Position numbers and translations under genes: made by a program
The notes under the pieces: model-generated
What the model saw: the letters and a program-made list of their open reading frames with translations, nothing else
Told to the model about the DNA's origin: nothing
The model's database searches: none
Shown: positions 19,762 through 27,445 of the stretch, piece by piece
How positions within the stretch are numbered: the first letter of the stretch is position 1
Layout: each line of letters starts with the position of its first letter
Virus record (IMG/VR): IMGVR_UViG_3300027801_000072
Location: 1-36,000 of that record
DNA: 36,000 nt
From: a virus
Reading direction: 5' to 3' (one strand)

Positions 19762-21159
19762 ATGCCATACACAATAAACAAAACAGACGGAACAAATATA
19801 GCAGTAATCCAAGACGGTACTGTTAATAATACTACCAGTTTAACACTTTTTGGAAAAAGCTATTCTAACTTTGGTGAGTTATTAAACGAAAACCAAATTA
19901 AATTACTAGAAAATTCAGCATCAACATCTTCACCAGCGGCACCATTAAGAGGTGAACTATGGTTTGATACAACTACAGGACAATTAAAAGTTTACGATGG
20001 TTCAGCGTTTGAACCGGCAGGCGGAGCAAATTCATCTGCGTCACAACCAGTATCTCCAACAGCAGGTGATTTATGGCATGAAACAGGCACTGATCAAATC
20101 CATGTTTACACAGGTTCAGCATGGCAGTTAGTAGGACCAGTATACTCATCAGGACAGACACTTTCAGGTTGGAAAATTGAAACACTAGGCAGTGCAGGCG
20201 GAAATAAAGTTGTTTCTTCTATGTACGCAGGCAACACAAGAGTTGCAATACTTTCAAAAGAAACATTTACTCCGAGTGTAACACAAACAGGATTTGCTTC
20301 AATCAAAGCAGGATTAACATTAAACTCTACACTAGGTGCAGTGTTTGATGGTACTAACACACAGGCTACTTTTGTTGATGTGTCAACAACAACAAATACG
20401 TCAAGTTCAATAGTTGCAGGTGGAAACTTTATAAGAGCAGACGTGGCAGACACTATGGCAGGTGCATTAACAATTGATAACGATGCAGGATTAACAGTTG
20501 GTAACGCACAAGAGTTATCACTAACAGTTTCAAGCAACGATGTAACAGTTGCACAAACATCACAAGACAAAGATTTAAGTTTCACAGTAAATGACGGTGG
20601 AGTTACAAAAACACCTATCACATTAACAGGAGCCACAGGAGCAATAGGCTTAACAGGCAACGTTACTGTTACTGGTAACTTAACAATTACTGGCGAATTT
20701 GAAAATAGTTCAAGTGAGGTTAACATAGTAAACGATGCTTTCTTAAAACTAAACACAGGAAACGGTGAAGCAGATGCAGGAATTATTGTTGAAACAAATG
20801 ATACGGATGATGCAAGAGTATTTTATGATGTATCAGAGAACAGATGGACAGCAGGTGAGAACCAAACTTATTCTAAATTAGTATTAGATTCAGATGCAAC
20901 AGCAGACGGAAATGCAAACAAAAATTCAAAATTTTTAAGAACAACAGCGGCAGGATTGTTAACAGTAACAAACATGAATTTAGCGGCAGTTGGTACAGCA
21001 ATAACAACCTCAATGACATCAAGCACTTCGGTTCCAACTATTGGACAAGTGTCAACTTATGGAAACCTTTGGGGTGGTGCAACGAAATACGTTTCAACTA
21101 GCAATCCAACAGGTAGTGATGGTGTTGACGGAGATATTTGGTTTGTAAGGGAGGCGTAA
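19762..21159 (+). CDS. Tail fibre-like protein B (paralogue without the YADLAE tip)
   Basis: I place the start at ATG 19762 (MPYTINKTDG), not at an in-frame ATG at 19732. This aligns with the MAYTVNKS and MAYKINNT starts of the two paralogues and removes an overlap with the previous gene. The protein has 465 residues. The N-terminal module repeats the pattern of its neighbour (LFGKSYSNFGELLNENQIK, GELWFD...LKVYDG, GDLWHE...IHVYTG). The middle carries FTVNDGG and GNVTVTGNLTITG strands. The C-terminus differs from the other two: it ends with GNLWGGATKYVSTSNPTG and DIWFVREA rather than the YADLAE domain. It is probably an adhesin or fibre subunit with its own tip specificity. Confidence 0.7.
   Translation: MPYTINKTDGTNIAVIQDGTVNNTTSLTLFGKSYSNFGELLNENQIKLLENSASTSSPAAPLRGELWFDTTTGQLKVYDGSAFEPAGGANSSASQPVSPTAGDLWHETGTDQIHVYTGSAWQLVGPVYSSGQTLSGWKIETLGSAGGNKVVSSMYAGNTRVAILSKETFTPSVTQTGFASIKAGLTLNSTLGAVFDGTNTQATFVDVSTTTNTSSSIVAGGNFIRADVADTMAGALTIDNDAGLTVGNAQELSLTVSSNDVTVAQTSQDKDLSFTVNDGGVTKTPITLTGATGAIGLTGNVTVTGNLTITGEFENSSSEVNIVNDAFLKLNTGNGEADAGIIVETNDTDDARVFYDVSENRWTAGENQTYSKLVLDSDATADGNANKNSKFLRTTAAGLLTVTNMNLAAVGTAITTSMTSSTSVPTIGQVSTYGNLWGGATKYVSTSNPTGSDGVDGDIWFVREA
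21147..21154 (+). promoter_or_regulatory. Strong ribosome binding site (AAGGGAGG)
   Basis: AAGGGAGG lies inside the last codons of fibre gene B, 11 bases before ATG 21166. It supports this start for the glycine-rich Hint protein. Several neighbouring structural genes have no such site. Confidence 0.6.
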
Positions 21160-21165
21160 TCCTTT

Positions 21166-22602
21166 ATGGTCGCAATAGTTAATAAATTTTCCTACACAGG
21201 TACAGTACAAGAAGTAACAGTTCCACCAGGAACTATTTCTATCGATGTATATCTATGGGGCGGCGCCGGAGGCGGTGGTGGACCAGATGATAATCCAGGT
21301 GGTCCAGGTACAGGTGGGCATTTCATGAAACACATAGGTTACACCGGAGCAGGTGCGGCCTCGATAGCAAGTAATATAGGAAACACTTTACAAGTCGCAG
21401 TAGGCGGCGGAGCAGGAGGTGGATCATCAGGAGGTGGAGCACCAGGTGGACACAACGGAAAAAGTTTAACAGATTATTCAGGCGGAACAGGCGGATCAGC
21501 AGGACCAAGACCATACTCAGGTGGTGGAGGTGGTGGCGGAGGAGCCACACTAGTAACACTTAACGGAACAGCAATACACATAGCCGGCGGTGGGTCAGGT
21601 GGAGGTGGTGCAGGTAATCACTCAGGATCAACATCGGGAATTAATACAAACTCAGCACACGGACAATCACCAAGTACACTAGGACAAAATGGTGGAGGCC
21701 ACTCTGGAGACGGAGGTGGTGGTGGTGCTGGCGGCGGCGGATTTGTCGGCGGCAGTGGTGGAGCAGGTGGATCTGGAGACAACACAGGGCAAGGCGGACA
21801 CTCAGGTTTAAGTTTGGTACAAACTGGAGGCACAGGTGTATTAGCATCAGGAGTAACACCAGGTGGTACAGGAGAAGCATACTATCACGGAGGATCAGTT
21901 GGAGGAAGTCCAGCAAGTACAGGATCAAACGGTTATGCAGTTGTTGTGATGAACGTCAGTGTACAAGCAAACACAAAAGTTTCAGGCACATGGAAAAGTG
22001 TTAACAACATGTTTACAAAAGCATCAGGCGTATGGAAACAGGTTACAGCAGGATACATTAAAGTAGGTGGAGCATGGAAAGCCATGTTTAACTCAGGAAT
22101 TAATTTTATTTCAACAGCAAATGGCTTTGGTAACTCATCAGGGGCCAGTGGAGCATCAGGTGGATCAGGTGGCGGTGGTTGTTTCATAGCAGGCACAATG
22201 ATATCTATGCATGACGGTTCATTGAAACCAGTAGAGCAAGTAGACATAGGCGATACAGTTTCGGTTGGTGGAAAAGTATTTGCAACAGGTAAATTCTTAA
22301 TAGACAATTTGTATGATTACAACGGCATCCAAGTATCAGGAACACACATGGTTAAAGAAGATGGCGCATGGACGAGAGTTGAAGACAGTAGACTTGGCAA
22401 ATCATTAGGTGATGACGAAGTAATAGTGTATGTGTTTGGTAACGAAAATAGAAGAATTATCATTAACAACACAGAGTTTACAGATTACTTTGAATTGAGT
22501 GAACAACAAGAACTAACCAACCACGGCGAACAATTTTTTAGTAATTGGCAAGATCATGATAGACAGATACATGATAAAAATGTTAATATACTAAATGCTT
22601 AA
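21166..22602 (+). CDS. Glycine-rich tail protein with C-terminal Hint (Hedgehog/intein) domain
   Basis: This 478-residue protein has three parts. Residues ~1-265 are a Gly-rich adhesin-like region, with runs of Gly broken by Ser/Ala after an IDVYLWGGAGGGGG start. Residues ~270-315 are short WK repeats (SGTWKSVNN, SGVWKQVTA, GGAWKAMF) seen in phage tail proteins. Residues 339-478 are a Hint domain: C339 begins block A (GCFIAGTMISMHDGS), VEQVDIGDTV follows, and block B is VSGTHMV with H394. This fold normally performs an N-S acyl shift at the first Cys, which would allow self-cleavage or ester transfer. There is no downstream extein and no His-Asn end, so it is Hedgehog-like rather than a splicing intein. 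A surface-exposed virion role is inferred. Confidence 0.78.
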   Translation: MVAIVNKFSYTGTVQEVTVPPGTISIDVYLWGGAGGGGGPDDNPGGPGTGGHFMKHIGYTGAGAASIASNIGNTLQVAVGGGAGGGSSGGGAPGGHNGKSLTDYSGGTGGSAGPRPYSGGGGGGGGATLVTLNGTAIHIAGGGSGGGGAGNHSGSTSGINTNSAHGQSPSTLGQNGGGHSGDGGGGGAGGGGFVGGSGGAGGSGDNTGQGGHSGLSLVQTGGTGVLASGVTPGGTGEAYYHGGSVGGSPASTGSNGYAVVVMNVSVQANTKVSGTWKSVNNMFTKASGVWKQVTAGYIKVGGAWKAMFNSGINFISTANGFGNSSGASGASGGSGGGGCFIAGTMISMHDGSLKPVEQVDIGDTVSVGGKVFATGKFLIDNLYDYNGIQVSGTHMVKEDGAWTRVEDSRLGKSLGDDEVIVYVFGNENRRIIINNTEFTDYFELSEQQELTNHGEQFFSNWQDHDRQIHDKNVNILNA

Positions 22603-23263
22603 TAAATCATATTACCACGGACAGCAAGGCGAATGCTTCCTAAAACTAGAAAAACATTTTGCAGAGATCAAACATGAATTTGATTCCCAACCCAACAAGA
22701 TATTCTTAGATCCAGAAGACTTCTCAGACAGCGTAAGGGGACTTCCGGATGACTTCGATGACAAGTCTGGTGACTATGTGCATGGGCAGTGGAAAGCATT
22801 GGGAGTGCAATCAGGCGAACACGAAGGTCAATCATTTAACGATTATCCTATGCTGTATTCGATACTAAGAAAATTTCCGTACAAAACAAATGTAGCAATA
22901 ATGACTGTAGGTCCTGAAACAAAAATTGGTAATCATACTGATGATGAGGGAGGGTGGAGATATCAGATGTGTTTAGACGATGGTGGAGGACCTGATAGTG
23001 GTATGTATGTGATGAATCCTGAAACTAAAAAGCAGGAACTGTACACTTGGAAAACAGGTGAAGCGTATGTATTCCAACCAGACATACAACTACACAACGG
23101 ATTCAATAACAATCCAGGTGAGAGAACTACATTATTAATTGACTTTTACAAAGAATCACTATACACTAAAGAGAAGTTTGAAAAGTATTACCAACACTAT
23201 TCAGAATGTTTTGAAGGACTAGAAAATCTAGTAGATGTATATGAATCAAGAAAACAAAAATAA
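22595..23263 (+). CDS. 2-oxoglutarate/Fe(II) oxygenase, aspartyl/asparaginyl hydroxylase-like
   Basis: This 222-residue protein overlaps the Hint gene by 8 bases. The likely iron ligands are H114 and D116 in GNHTDDEGGWRYQMCL and H167 in QLHNGFNNNPGERTTLLIDF, with R177 placed to bind 2-oxoglutarate. This HxD...H...R arrangement with a double-stranded beta-helix pattern fits the aspartyl/asparaginyl hydroxylase-like group common in marine phages. Such enzymes hydroxylate a protein or small molecule using O2 and 2-oxoglutarate. The substrate is unknown; the location among tail genes suggests a virion protein, which is inference. The last bases overlap the next gene by 29 bases. Confidence 0.75.
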   Translation: MLNKSYYHGQQGECFLKLEKHFAEIKHEFDSQPNKIFLDPEDFSDSVRGLPDDFDDKSGDYVHGQWKALGVQSGEHEGQSFNDYPMLYSILRKFPYKTNVAIMTVGPETKIGNHTDDEGGWRYQMCLDDGGGPDSGMYVMNPETKKQELYTWKTGEAYVFQPDIQLHNGFNNNPGERTTLLIDFYKESLYTKEKFEKYYQHYSECFEGLENLVDVYESRKQK

Positions 23264-23816
23264 GATTGCTATAATTGGTCATACCAAAGGTATAGGCAAA
23301 GCCATATCTGATCTGTACAGAAAAAAGAATTATCAAGTTGTAGGATTAAGCAGAAGCAACGGCTATGATTTAGCAACAAACCAAGAAGCAATAATTACAA
23401 AGATTGCAGATTGCGATCTAGTTGTAGTAAATGCATACGCAGGTACAGGACAATATCAATTGCTAAAAAGAATTTACAGTTCATTTCATCATCATTATAA
23501 AAAGATTGCAGTTATAACAAGCACATCCGGAACACCAGAAGGTAAAGATGAGGATAATTATGGTGCCGACTACAATGAGTACTGTTGGCACAAAGAACAT
23601 TTGATTCAATATGTAAGTGATCTACAAGAAGATCTATTTACTAAACCTTTGTCAGTGTATGATATTTGTCCGGATGTTGTCGATACAGATATGATAAAAG
23701 GTATGTGGGAAAGTCTTCCTAAATTAAAAACAGACGAAGTAGCAGAAGCAGTGCGTTACTGTTTCGAATCAACATTTAACATTAACAGAATAGTGATACA
23801 AAAAAATGCAAGATAG
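23235..23816 (+). CDS. Short-chain dehydrogenase/reductase-like protein
   Basis: A 193-residue Rossmann-type protein. The nucleotide-binding turn is GHTKGIG (G15, G19, G21). NAYAG at 66-70 replaces the usual NNAG, TSTSG at 96-99 offers the catalytic Ser, and Y116-x3-K120 (YCWHK) is the active-site pair. PDVVDTDM follows, like the PGxxxT segment after the sixth strand. It is short against the ~250 residues of classical SDRs, with a compressed C-terminus. All catalytic residues appear present. An NAD(P)-dependent oxidation or reduction is expected, but the substrate cannot be told. The start may be ATG 23235 or 23241. It overlaps both neighbours, so coupled translation is likely. Confidence 0.72.
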   Translation: MYMNQENKNKIAIIGHTKGIGKAISDLYRKKNYQVVGLSRSNGYDLATNQEAIITKIADCDLVVVNAYAGTGQYQLLKRIYSSFHHHYKKIAVITSTSGTPEGKDEDNYGADYNEYCWHKEHLIQYVSDLQEDLFTKPLSVYDICPDVVDTDMIKGMWESLPKLKTDEVAEAVRYCFESTFNINRIVIQKNAR

Positions 23817-24276
23817 ATTATGGAATAGAGATACTGATTATGACACACTGGTTAAGTGGTGGACTGACTGGGAGTTTGGTGTGGTGCCAAAAGAGTGCCT
23901 ACCACCGGACGGGATTATTGTGGAAGATGAGGGCAAACCTATATGTGCCGCAGGACTGTACATAGGTATAGGAACAACATTCTCTTTCATGGAGTGGGTT
24001 GTGGTTGATATGAAGGCAAAACCGATACAGACACACAAAGCATTGGTCCTGTGCATAGATAAAATAATGCAACTAGCAAAATCCAAGGGCATGAAACTGG
24101 TCTACACAGCAACAGGTGAACAAGCACTGCACAAACGATATCAAAAATACCACAAAATGGTGCTTACAGAGAGTAATGTTAAGACCTTTTTGCGTGATTT
24201 AGACGGATCTTACACCAAAGACTTAGAATGGATATCAGATGACGAGCAAATCGAAAAGCAACGATCTAAACAATAA
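23806..24276 (+). CDS. GNAT-like N-acetyltransferase candidate
   Basis: This 156-residue protein overlaps the SDR gene by 11 bases. Its pattern resembles small phage GNAT proteins: YDTLVKWWTDWEFGVVP, LPPDGIIVEDEGKPICAAGL, a MEWVVVDMKAK strand, then a helix (ALVLCIDKIMQLAKSKGMK) and LVYTATGE before YQKYHKMV. The canonical acetyl-CoA loop (Q/RxxGxG/A) is not clearly seen, so activity is uncertain. The C-terminal ~30 residues are acidic and basic and may be disordered. It may act with the SDR and oxygenase in one pathway, based only on gene clustering. Confidence 0.5.
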   Translation: MQDRLWNRDTDYDTLVKWWTDWEFGVVPKECLPPDGIIVEDEGKPICAAGLYIGIGTTFSFMEWVVVDMKAKPIQTHKALVLCIDKIMQLAKSKGMKLVYTATGEQALHKRYQKYHKMVLTESNVKTFLRDLDGSYTKDLEWISDDEQIEKQRSKQ

Positions 24277-24279
24277 ATA
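24272..24279 (+). promoter_or_regulatory. Possible late promoter variant (AATAAATA)
   Basis: AATAAATA differs from the T4 late motif TATAAATA at one position. It spans the stop of the GNAT-like gene and leaves 20 bases to ATG 24300. The same octamer occurs at 726, 17500 and 19747, but there it lies only 6-7 bases from the next ATG. This is the only variant copy with room for a leader. Confidence 0.25.
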
Positions 24280-24299
24280 AGCATAAGGAGTACATTTAA

Positions 24300-24476
24300 A
24301 TGGCAACAAAAGAAGAAGTAGCAGACTATATCAACGATAATTTCGAGTCTATATGGACAGCAGAAGAGCAGGCAAAGATGGATCAAATGCTGACACCAGA
24401 ATATGCAGAAATTTTAATTAAATTAGTAGGTGATGTCAGTTTCTTAACAGAAGTTAGAGACAACAAATCCAACTAG
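24300..24476 (+). CDS. Small hypothetical protein (58 aa)
   Basis: A short frame in the gap between the GNAT-like gene and fibre gene C. It starts at ATG 24300, nine bases after AAGGAG at 24285-24290, one of the best ribosome binding sites in the window, and stops with TAG at 24474-24476. The product starts MATKEEVADYINDNFESIW and is acidic and mostly helical (AEEQAKMDQMLTPEYAEILI), with no cysteine and no membrane segment. I do not recognise a family. A small accessory or assembly protein is possible. The ribosome binding site and the fit into the gap make it likely to be a real gene. Confidence 0.7.
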   Translation: MATKEEVADYINDNFESIWTAEEQAKMDQMLTPEYAEILIKLVGDVSFLTEVRDNKSN

Positions 24477-24484
24477 AATAAGAT

Positions 24485-26095
24485 ATGGCATATAAAATTA
24501 ACAACACATTCGGAACCTTATTGGTTAGCCTAGCAGACGGAACAATTGATGTTGCGACTACTGACCTTACACTTATAGGAAAAGGCTATGCAGGTTTTGG
24601 TGAGAAACTAAACGAAAACCTTGTTAAACTTTTAGAAAACTTTAACAACACATCTGCTCCCAACAATAAAATTCAAGGTCAACTTTGGTTTGATCAGACA
24701 AACAAACAAATTAACGTTTACGACGGAACAAAATTTAAGCCAGTTGGATCAACAGCTAACTCGACAACCGCTCCGGCAAATGCCGTACTAGGCGACACAT
24801 GGTTTGACACAAACAACAGACAGTTGTATGTTTATAATGGCACTGCTTGGACACTGATTGGACCAACAACAGTTGCAGGAACAGGACAAACAGTTTTTTC
24901 AACAGATTCTGTAGAGGACTCAACAGGAGTTAACAGATCAATCTTAAAAATGATTGCCAATGATGCTGTGGTAGGCATAGTATCCAACATAGCATTTATA
25001 CCAAGCTCAACAGCCACTTCAGGAACTGCATTAGTAACAGCAGGCTTTAGCACAGTTGCACAAGGGTTAACATTATCAACAGCAGTAACATCAAATAAAT
25101 TCAGAGGCACAGCTACAAACTCAGATTCACTGGGCGGAGTTGCCGCGGCAAACTATCTACGTTCAGATCAAAATGATTCAACAACAAGTTCTTTTAGTAT
25201 TCTAAATGATACAGGTTTAATACTAGGTGCTGGTTCAGATATTACAATGAGTTTAGTGAGTGATAACTTAACTATTGCACAAACCACACAAGATAAAGAT
25301 ATTATTTTTACAGTAAATGATGGTGGAACAACGAAAGAAGCATTAAGAATTCAAGGGTCAACAGGAAGAATAGAACATTTAAGAGTTGGTGACATAACAG
25401 TTGAAGGTACAAACACTGTGTTGAACACAACAACACTATCTGTTGAAGATAACATTATAGAATTAAACAGAAACATATCTAACAATGCAGGTATGCCAAA
25501 CTACTCAGGTTTAAAAGTAAACAGAGGCGAAGCATCAACAGTAACTGAGCAAGATTTATATTGGGTATGGGATGAAACATTCGCCGGCGATGCGGGCGGT
25601 GCCTGGACAGCATTTAAATCTGCATCAGACCAAGATTTATTTCCATCAGCGGCTACACTGGTAGATATAAGAGCAAACATAGTACACGCAACATCAACAT
25701 CGGCACAATATGCTGACTTGGCAGAGAGATATGAAGCTGATTGTGAGACCGAAGTGGGCGATGTAGTGATGCTAGGCGGTCATGCAGAGATTACAAAATG
25801 CAACAAAGAGCTGTGCGATCAGGTTTTTGGTGTAGTAAGTGACAGTCCGGCGTTTTTAATGAATGCTCAAGCAGGAAACAATGACACACATCCTATGATA
25901 GCACTCAAAGGACGTGTAATGGTAAAATTAGTGGGCATAGGCAAAGCGGGTGACCGTTTAGTGAGTGCCGGAAATGGTGAAGCAAGGGTGGCAGAAATAG
26001 ACGAATGTACCGCTTTTAACACCATAGGTAGGTTGATCAAACATAAATACAACGAAGAAACAACATTAACAGAATGTGTGATAGGAGTTAATTAA
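24485..26095 (+). CDS. Tail fibre-like protein C (paralogue with YADLAE tip)
   Basis: This 536-residue protein is the third member of the fibre paralogue set. The N-terminal module again has LIGKGYAGFGEKLNENLVK, GQLWFD...INVYDG and GDTWFD...LYVYNG. The middle shares LGGVAAANYLRS and TTQDKDIIFTVNDGG with the other two, then SVEDNIIELNRNI, which resembles the VNDAFLKLN stretch of paralogue B. From residue ~407 it has the YADLAERYEADCETEVGDV domain also found in paralogue A, with a DNA stretch of 39 bases differing at only 3 positions. This domain has two extra cysteines (CNKELCDQ). A host-contacting virion role is inferred. Confidence 0.72.
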   Translation: MAYKINNTFGTLLVSLADGTIDVATTDLTLIGKGYAGFGEKLNENLVKLLENFNNTSAPNNKIQGQLWFDQTNKQINVYDGTKFKPVGSTANSTTAPANAVLGDTWFDTNNRQLYVYNGTAWTLIGPTTVAGTGQTVFSTDSVEDSTGVNRSILKMIANDAVVGIVSNIAFIPSSTATSGTALVTAGFSTVAQGLTLSTAVTSNKFRGTATNSDSLGGVAAANYLRSDQNDSTTSSFSILNDTGLILGAGSDITMSLVSDNLTIAQTTQDKDIIFTVNDGGTTKEALRIQGSTGRIEHLRVGDITVEGTNTVLNTTTLSVEDNIIELNRNISNNAGMPNYSGLKVNRGEASTVTEQDLYWVWDETFAGDAGGAWTAFKSASDQDLFPSAATLVDIRANIVHATSTSAQYADLAERYEADCETEVGDVVMLGGHAEITKCNKELCDQVFGVVSDSPAFLMNAQAGNNDTHPMIALKGRVMVKLVGIGKAGDRLVSAGNGEARVAEIDECTAFNTIGRLIKHKYNEETTLTECVIGVN

Positions 26096-26098
26096 CAA

Positions 26099-27070
26099 AT
26101 GGCATATACAGCAGGCGCAACAATATTAGATGACGAATACAACGCATTCGTTAACAACAGTTCAAGTCCTTTCGGATACAATCACTTTGCAGGAACAGGG
26201 TCTGCACAGTACGGATTAGGACAATCAGCAATTTCAACAGTTTCAGCGGGTGGTACAGTAAATGCATCACAGTGGAACGCACTAATGACAGGAATCACTA
26301 ACGTCGCAAATCACACTAACGATACAATGACTTCTAGATCAGCAGTTTCATCAGGTGACACAGTAGCTATTTTGTCGGCGGTTGCCTCAGACTTGGCAAC
26401 ACTAGCGGCTTCGGTTGCAGGTGGTTCGACAAGTGCAACAGCACTTACAACTTCAAGTGCAAAACAAACTTCAGATTCAAGTTCAACGTGGACAGGCGCA
26501 CACACAGTAGAACACTCAGTAACTTTTTCAGACGCAAACAAAATGAGACACTTTTTTAACGCAGGTGGAAAAATTAGAGTTGCAAAATCAAGAACAGGTA
26601 ACGGCGCAACAGGCGGTGGAGCAACTACTAAAGACTCCAACTGGACTAACTTGTATGCGGCACTAGGTAACATTGACATAGCATCACAGGCTTCAACAAG
26701 ATCAGGATCAGGCGAAACATTAACAACAAATGGTTTAGCAAATGGGTTCCATGATCTAGGCACAGGTTACACACACCTTATTAGATTAACAGAAGCAACA
26801 TCACCATACACTGCTAACTACATCGACGTTCATGTTAAATTGAATGCATCAGTTGGTTCAGCTACGATAATGACTGTTAAGACGACAGCAAATGACGGTG
26901 CGGCAGATGACACTTACACAAGTGGTAACACTTCAAGTGTAGATGCAACTCCGGACAGAAATGGAACACACAGAGCCCAAATATTTGTTACAAGTGTAAC
27001 AAATGCACAGGGTTTAAGTTCAGCGATTGTTGAAAGTTCAACTGCGGTTGTGTCTAACTCGACATCATAA
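26099..27070 (+). CDS. Virion structural protein, fibre or adhesin candidate
   Basis: This 323-residue protein is rich in Ser, Thr, Ala and Gly with few charges, like other tail-surface proteins here. It starts MAYTAGATILDDEYNAFVNN, then a GQSAIST...GGTVNASQWNALMTG segment similar to the start of marine phage structural proteins of unknown function. The middle contains SDANKMRHFFNAGGKIRVAKSR, and the C-terminus is a beta-rich TANYIDVHVKLNA...IMTVKT region. AGGAG at 26083-26087 lies 11 bases before the ATG. It is the last gene of the structural region before a non-coding gap. I cannot name a specific family. Confidence 0.6.
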   Translation: MAYTAGATILDDEYNAFVNNSSSPFGYNHFAGTGSAQYGLGQSAISTVSAGGTVNASQWNALMTGITNVANHTNDTMTSRSAVSSGDTVAILSAVASDLATLAASVAGGSTSATALTTSSAKQTSDSSSTWTGAHTVEHSVTFSDANKMRHFFNAGGKIRVAKSRTGNGATGGGATTKDSNWTNLYAALGNIDIASQASTRSGSGETLTTNGLANGFHDLGTGYTHLIRLTEATSPYTANYIDVHVKLNASVGSATIMTVKTTANDGAADDTYTSGNTSSVDATPDRNGTHRAQIFVTSVTNAQGLSSAIVESSTAVVSNSTS

Positions 27071-27076
27071 TAACTT

Positions 27077-27110
27077 AACCAAATAACTTTTAGTTGGTTG
27101 GCTTTTGGCC
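27077..27110 (+). terminator. Possible weak hairpin terminator after the structural genes
   Basis: AACCAA at 27077-27082 pairs with TTGGTT at 27094-27099, with three inner TAA/TTA pairs beyond one A-G mismatch and a CTT loop. A second small TGGC/GCCA stem with a TTTTG loop follows directly. There is no long U run after the stems, so termination is probably partial at most. Confidence 0.35.
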
Positions 27111-27126
27111 ATAATTACTGTATACT
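27098..27126 (+). promoter_or_regulatory. Possible sigma70-type promoter, start site near the next ATG
   Basis: TTGGCT at 27098-27103 and TATACT at 27121-27126 are separated by 17 bases. They match the sigma70 -35 and -10 consensus at 4/6 and 5/6 positions. The predicted start site, about 7 bases later, falls on or beside ATG 27133, which has no Shine-Dalgarno. A leaderless message is therefore possible. Short AT-rich motifs like this also occur by chance. Confidence 0.35.
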
Positions 27127-27132
27127 TACGGT

Positions 27133-27444
27133 ATGAATGCAGGCGAACTAAAACAAAAAGCAGATCTATCTTATGATATTTCAGTTGCAAAAAAGAACGC
27201 ACTGGAAAGATCAGAATCGAGACAGATAATTGCACACAACGAGCATCTATTCAAAGCAGATGCCCAAACAATCTGTTTGGTAAAAACTTTAAGCGAACAC
27301 AAGGACACATTTTTTGTGCTGGACACAAACAACAATCCTTGCGAGATTAAAGATCCAACGGAATTTCTTAACAAATTACTAGAGAGAAATCAAGAAACAC
27401 TGAACGCCTACAGTCAGATACACGAAACTTTTAAAAGGAGATAG
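27133..27444 (+). CDS. Small hypothetical protein (103 aa), first gene of the modification cluster
   Basis: The product starts MNAGELKQKADLSYDISVAK and is highly charged and mostly helical. One beta-like stretch (TFFVLDTNNNPCEI) precedes a C-terminal helix (EFLNKLLERNQETLNAY). It contains two cysteines. I do not recognise a family. It is preceded by a possible promoter and followed after one base by a glycosyltransferase-like gene, whose ribosome binding site lies in this gene's last codons. It could be a chaperone, adaptor or peptide substrate of the enzymes downstream, but nothing in the sequence decides this. Confidence 0.6.
   Translation: MNAGELKQKADLSYDISVAKKNALERSESRQIIAHNEHLFKADAQTICLVKTLSEHKDTFFVLDTNNNPCEIKDPTEFLNKLLERNQETLNAYSQIHETFKRR
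27434..27440 (+). promoter_or_regulatory. Ribosome binding site (AAAAGGAG region)
   Basis: AAAGGAG at 27434-27440 is five bases before ATG 27446. Strong sites like this recur before most genes of the 27446-32835 cluster and support the starts chosen there. Confidence 0.6.
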
Positions 27445-27445
27445 T

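Noticed and set aside
21618-21833. Proline-rich minus-strand frame
   Set aside because: It is the complement of glycine codons in the Gly-rich tail protein, not an independent gene.
22180-22602. Splicing intein
   Set aside because: There is no C-terminal His-Asn pair followed by Cys/Ser/Thr, and no extein downstream. Only the Hint part is present.
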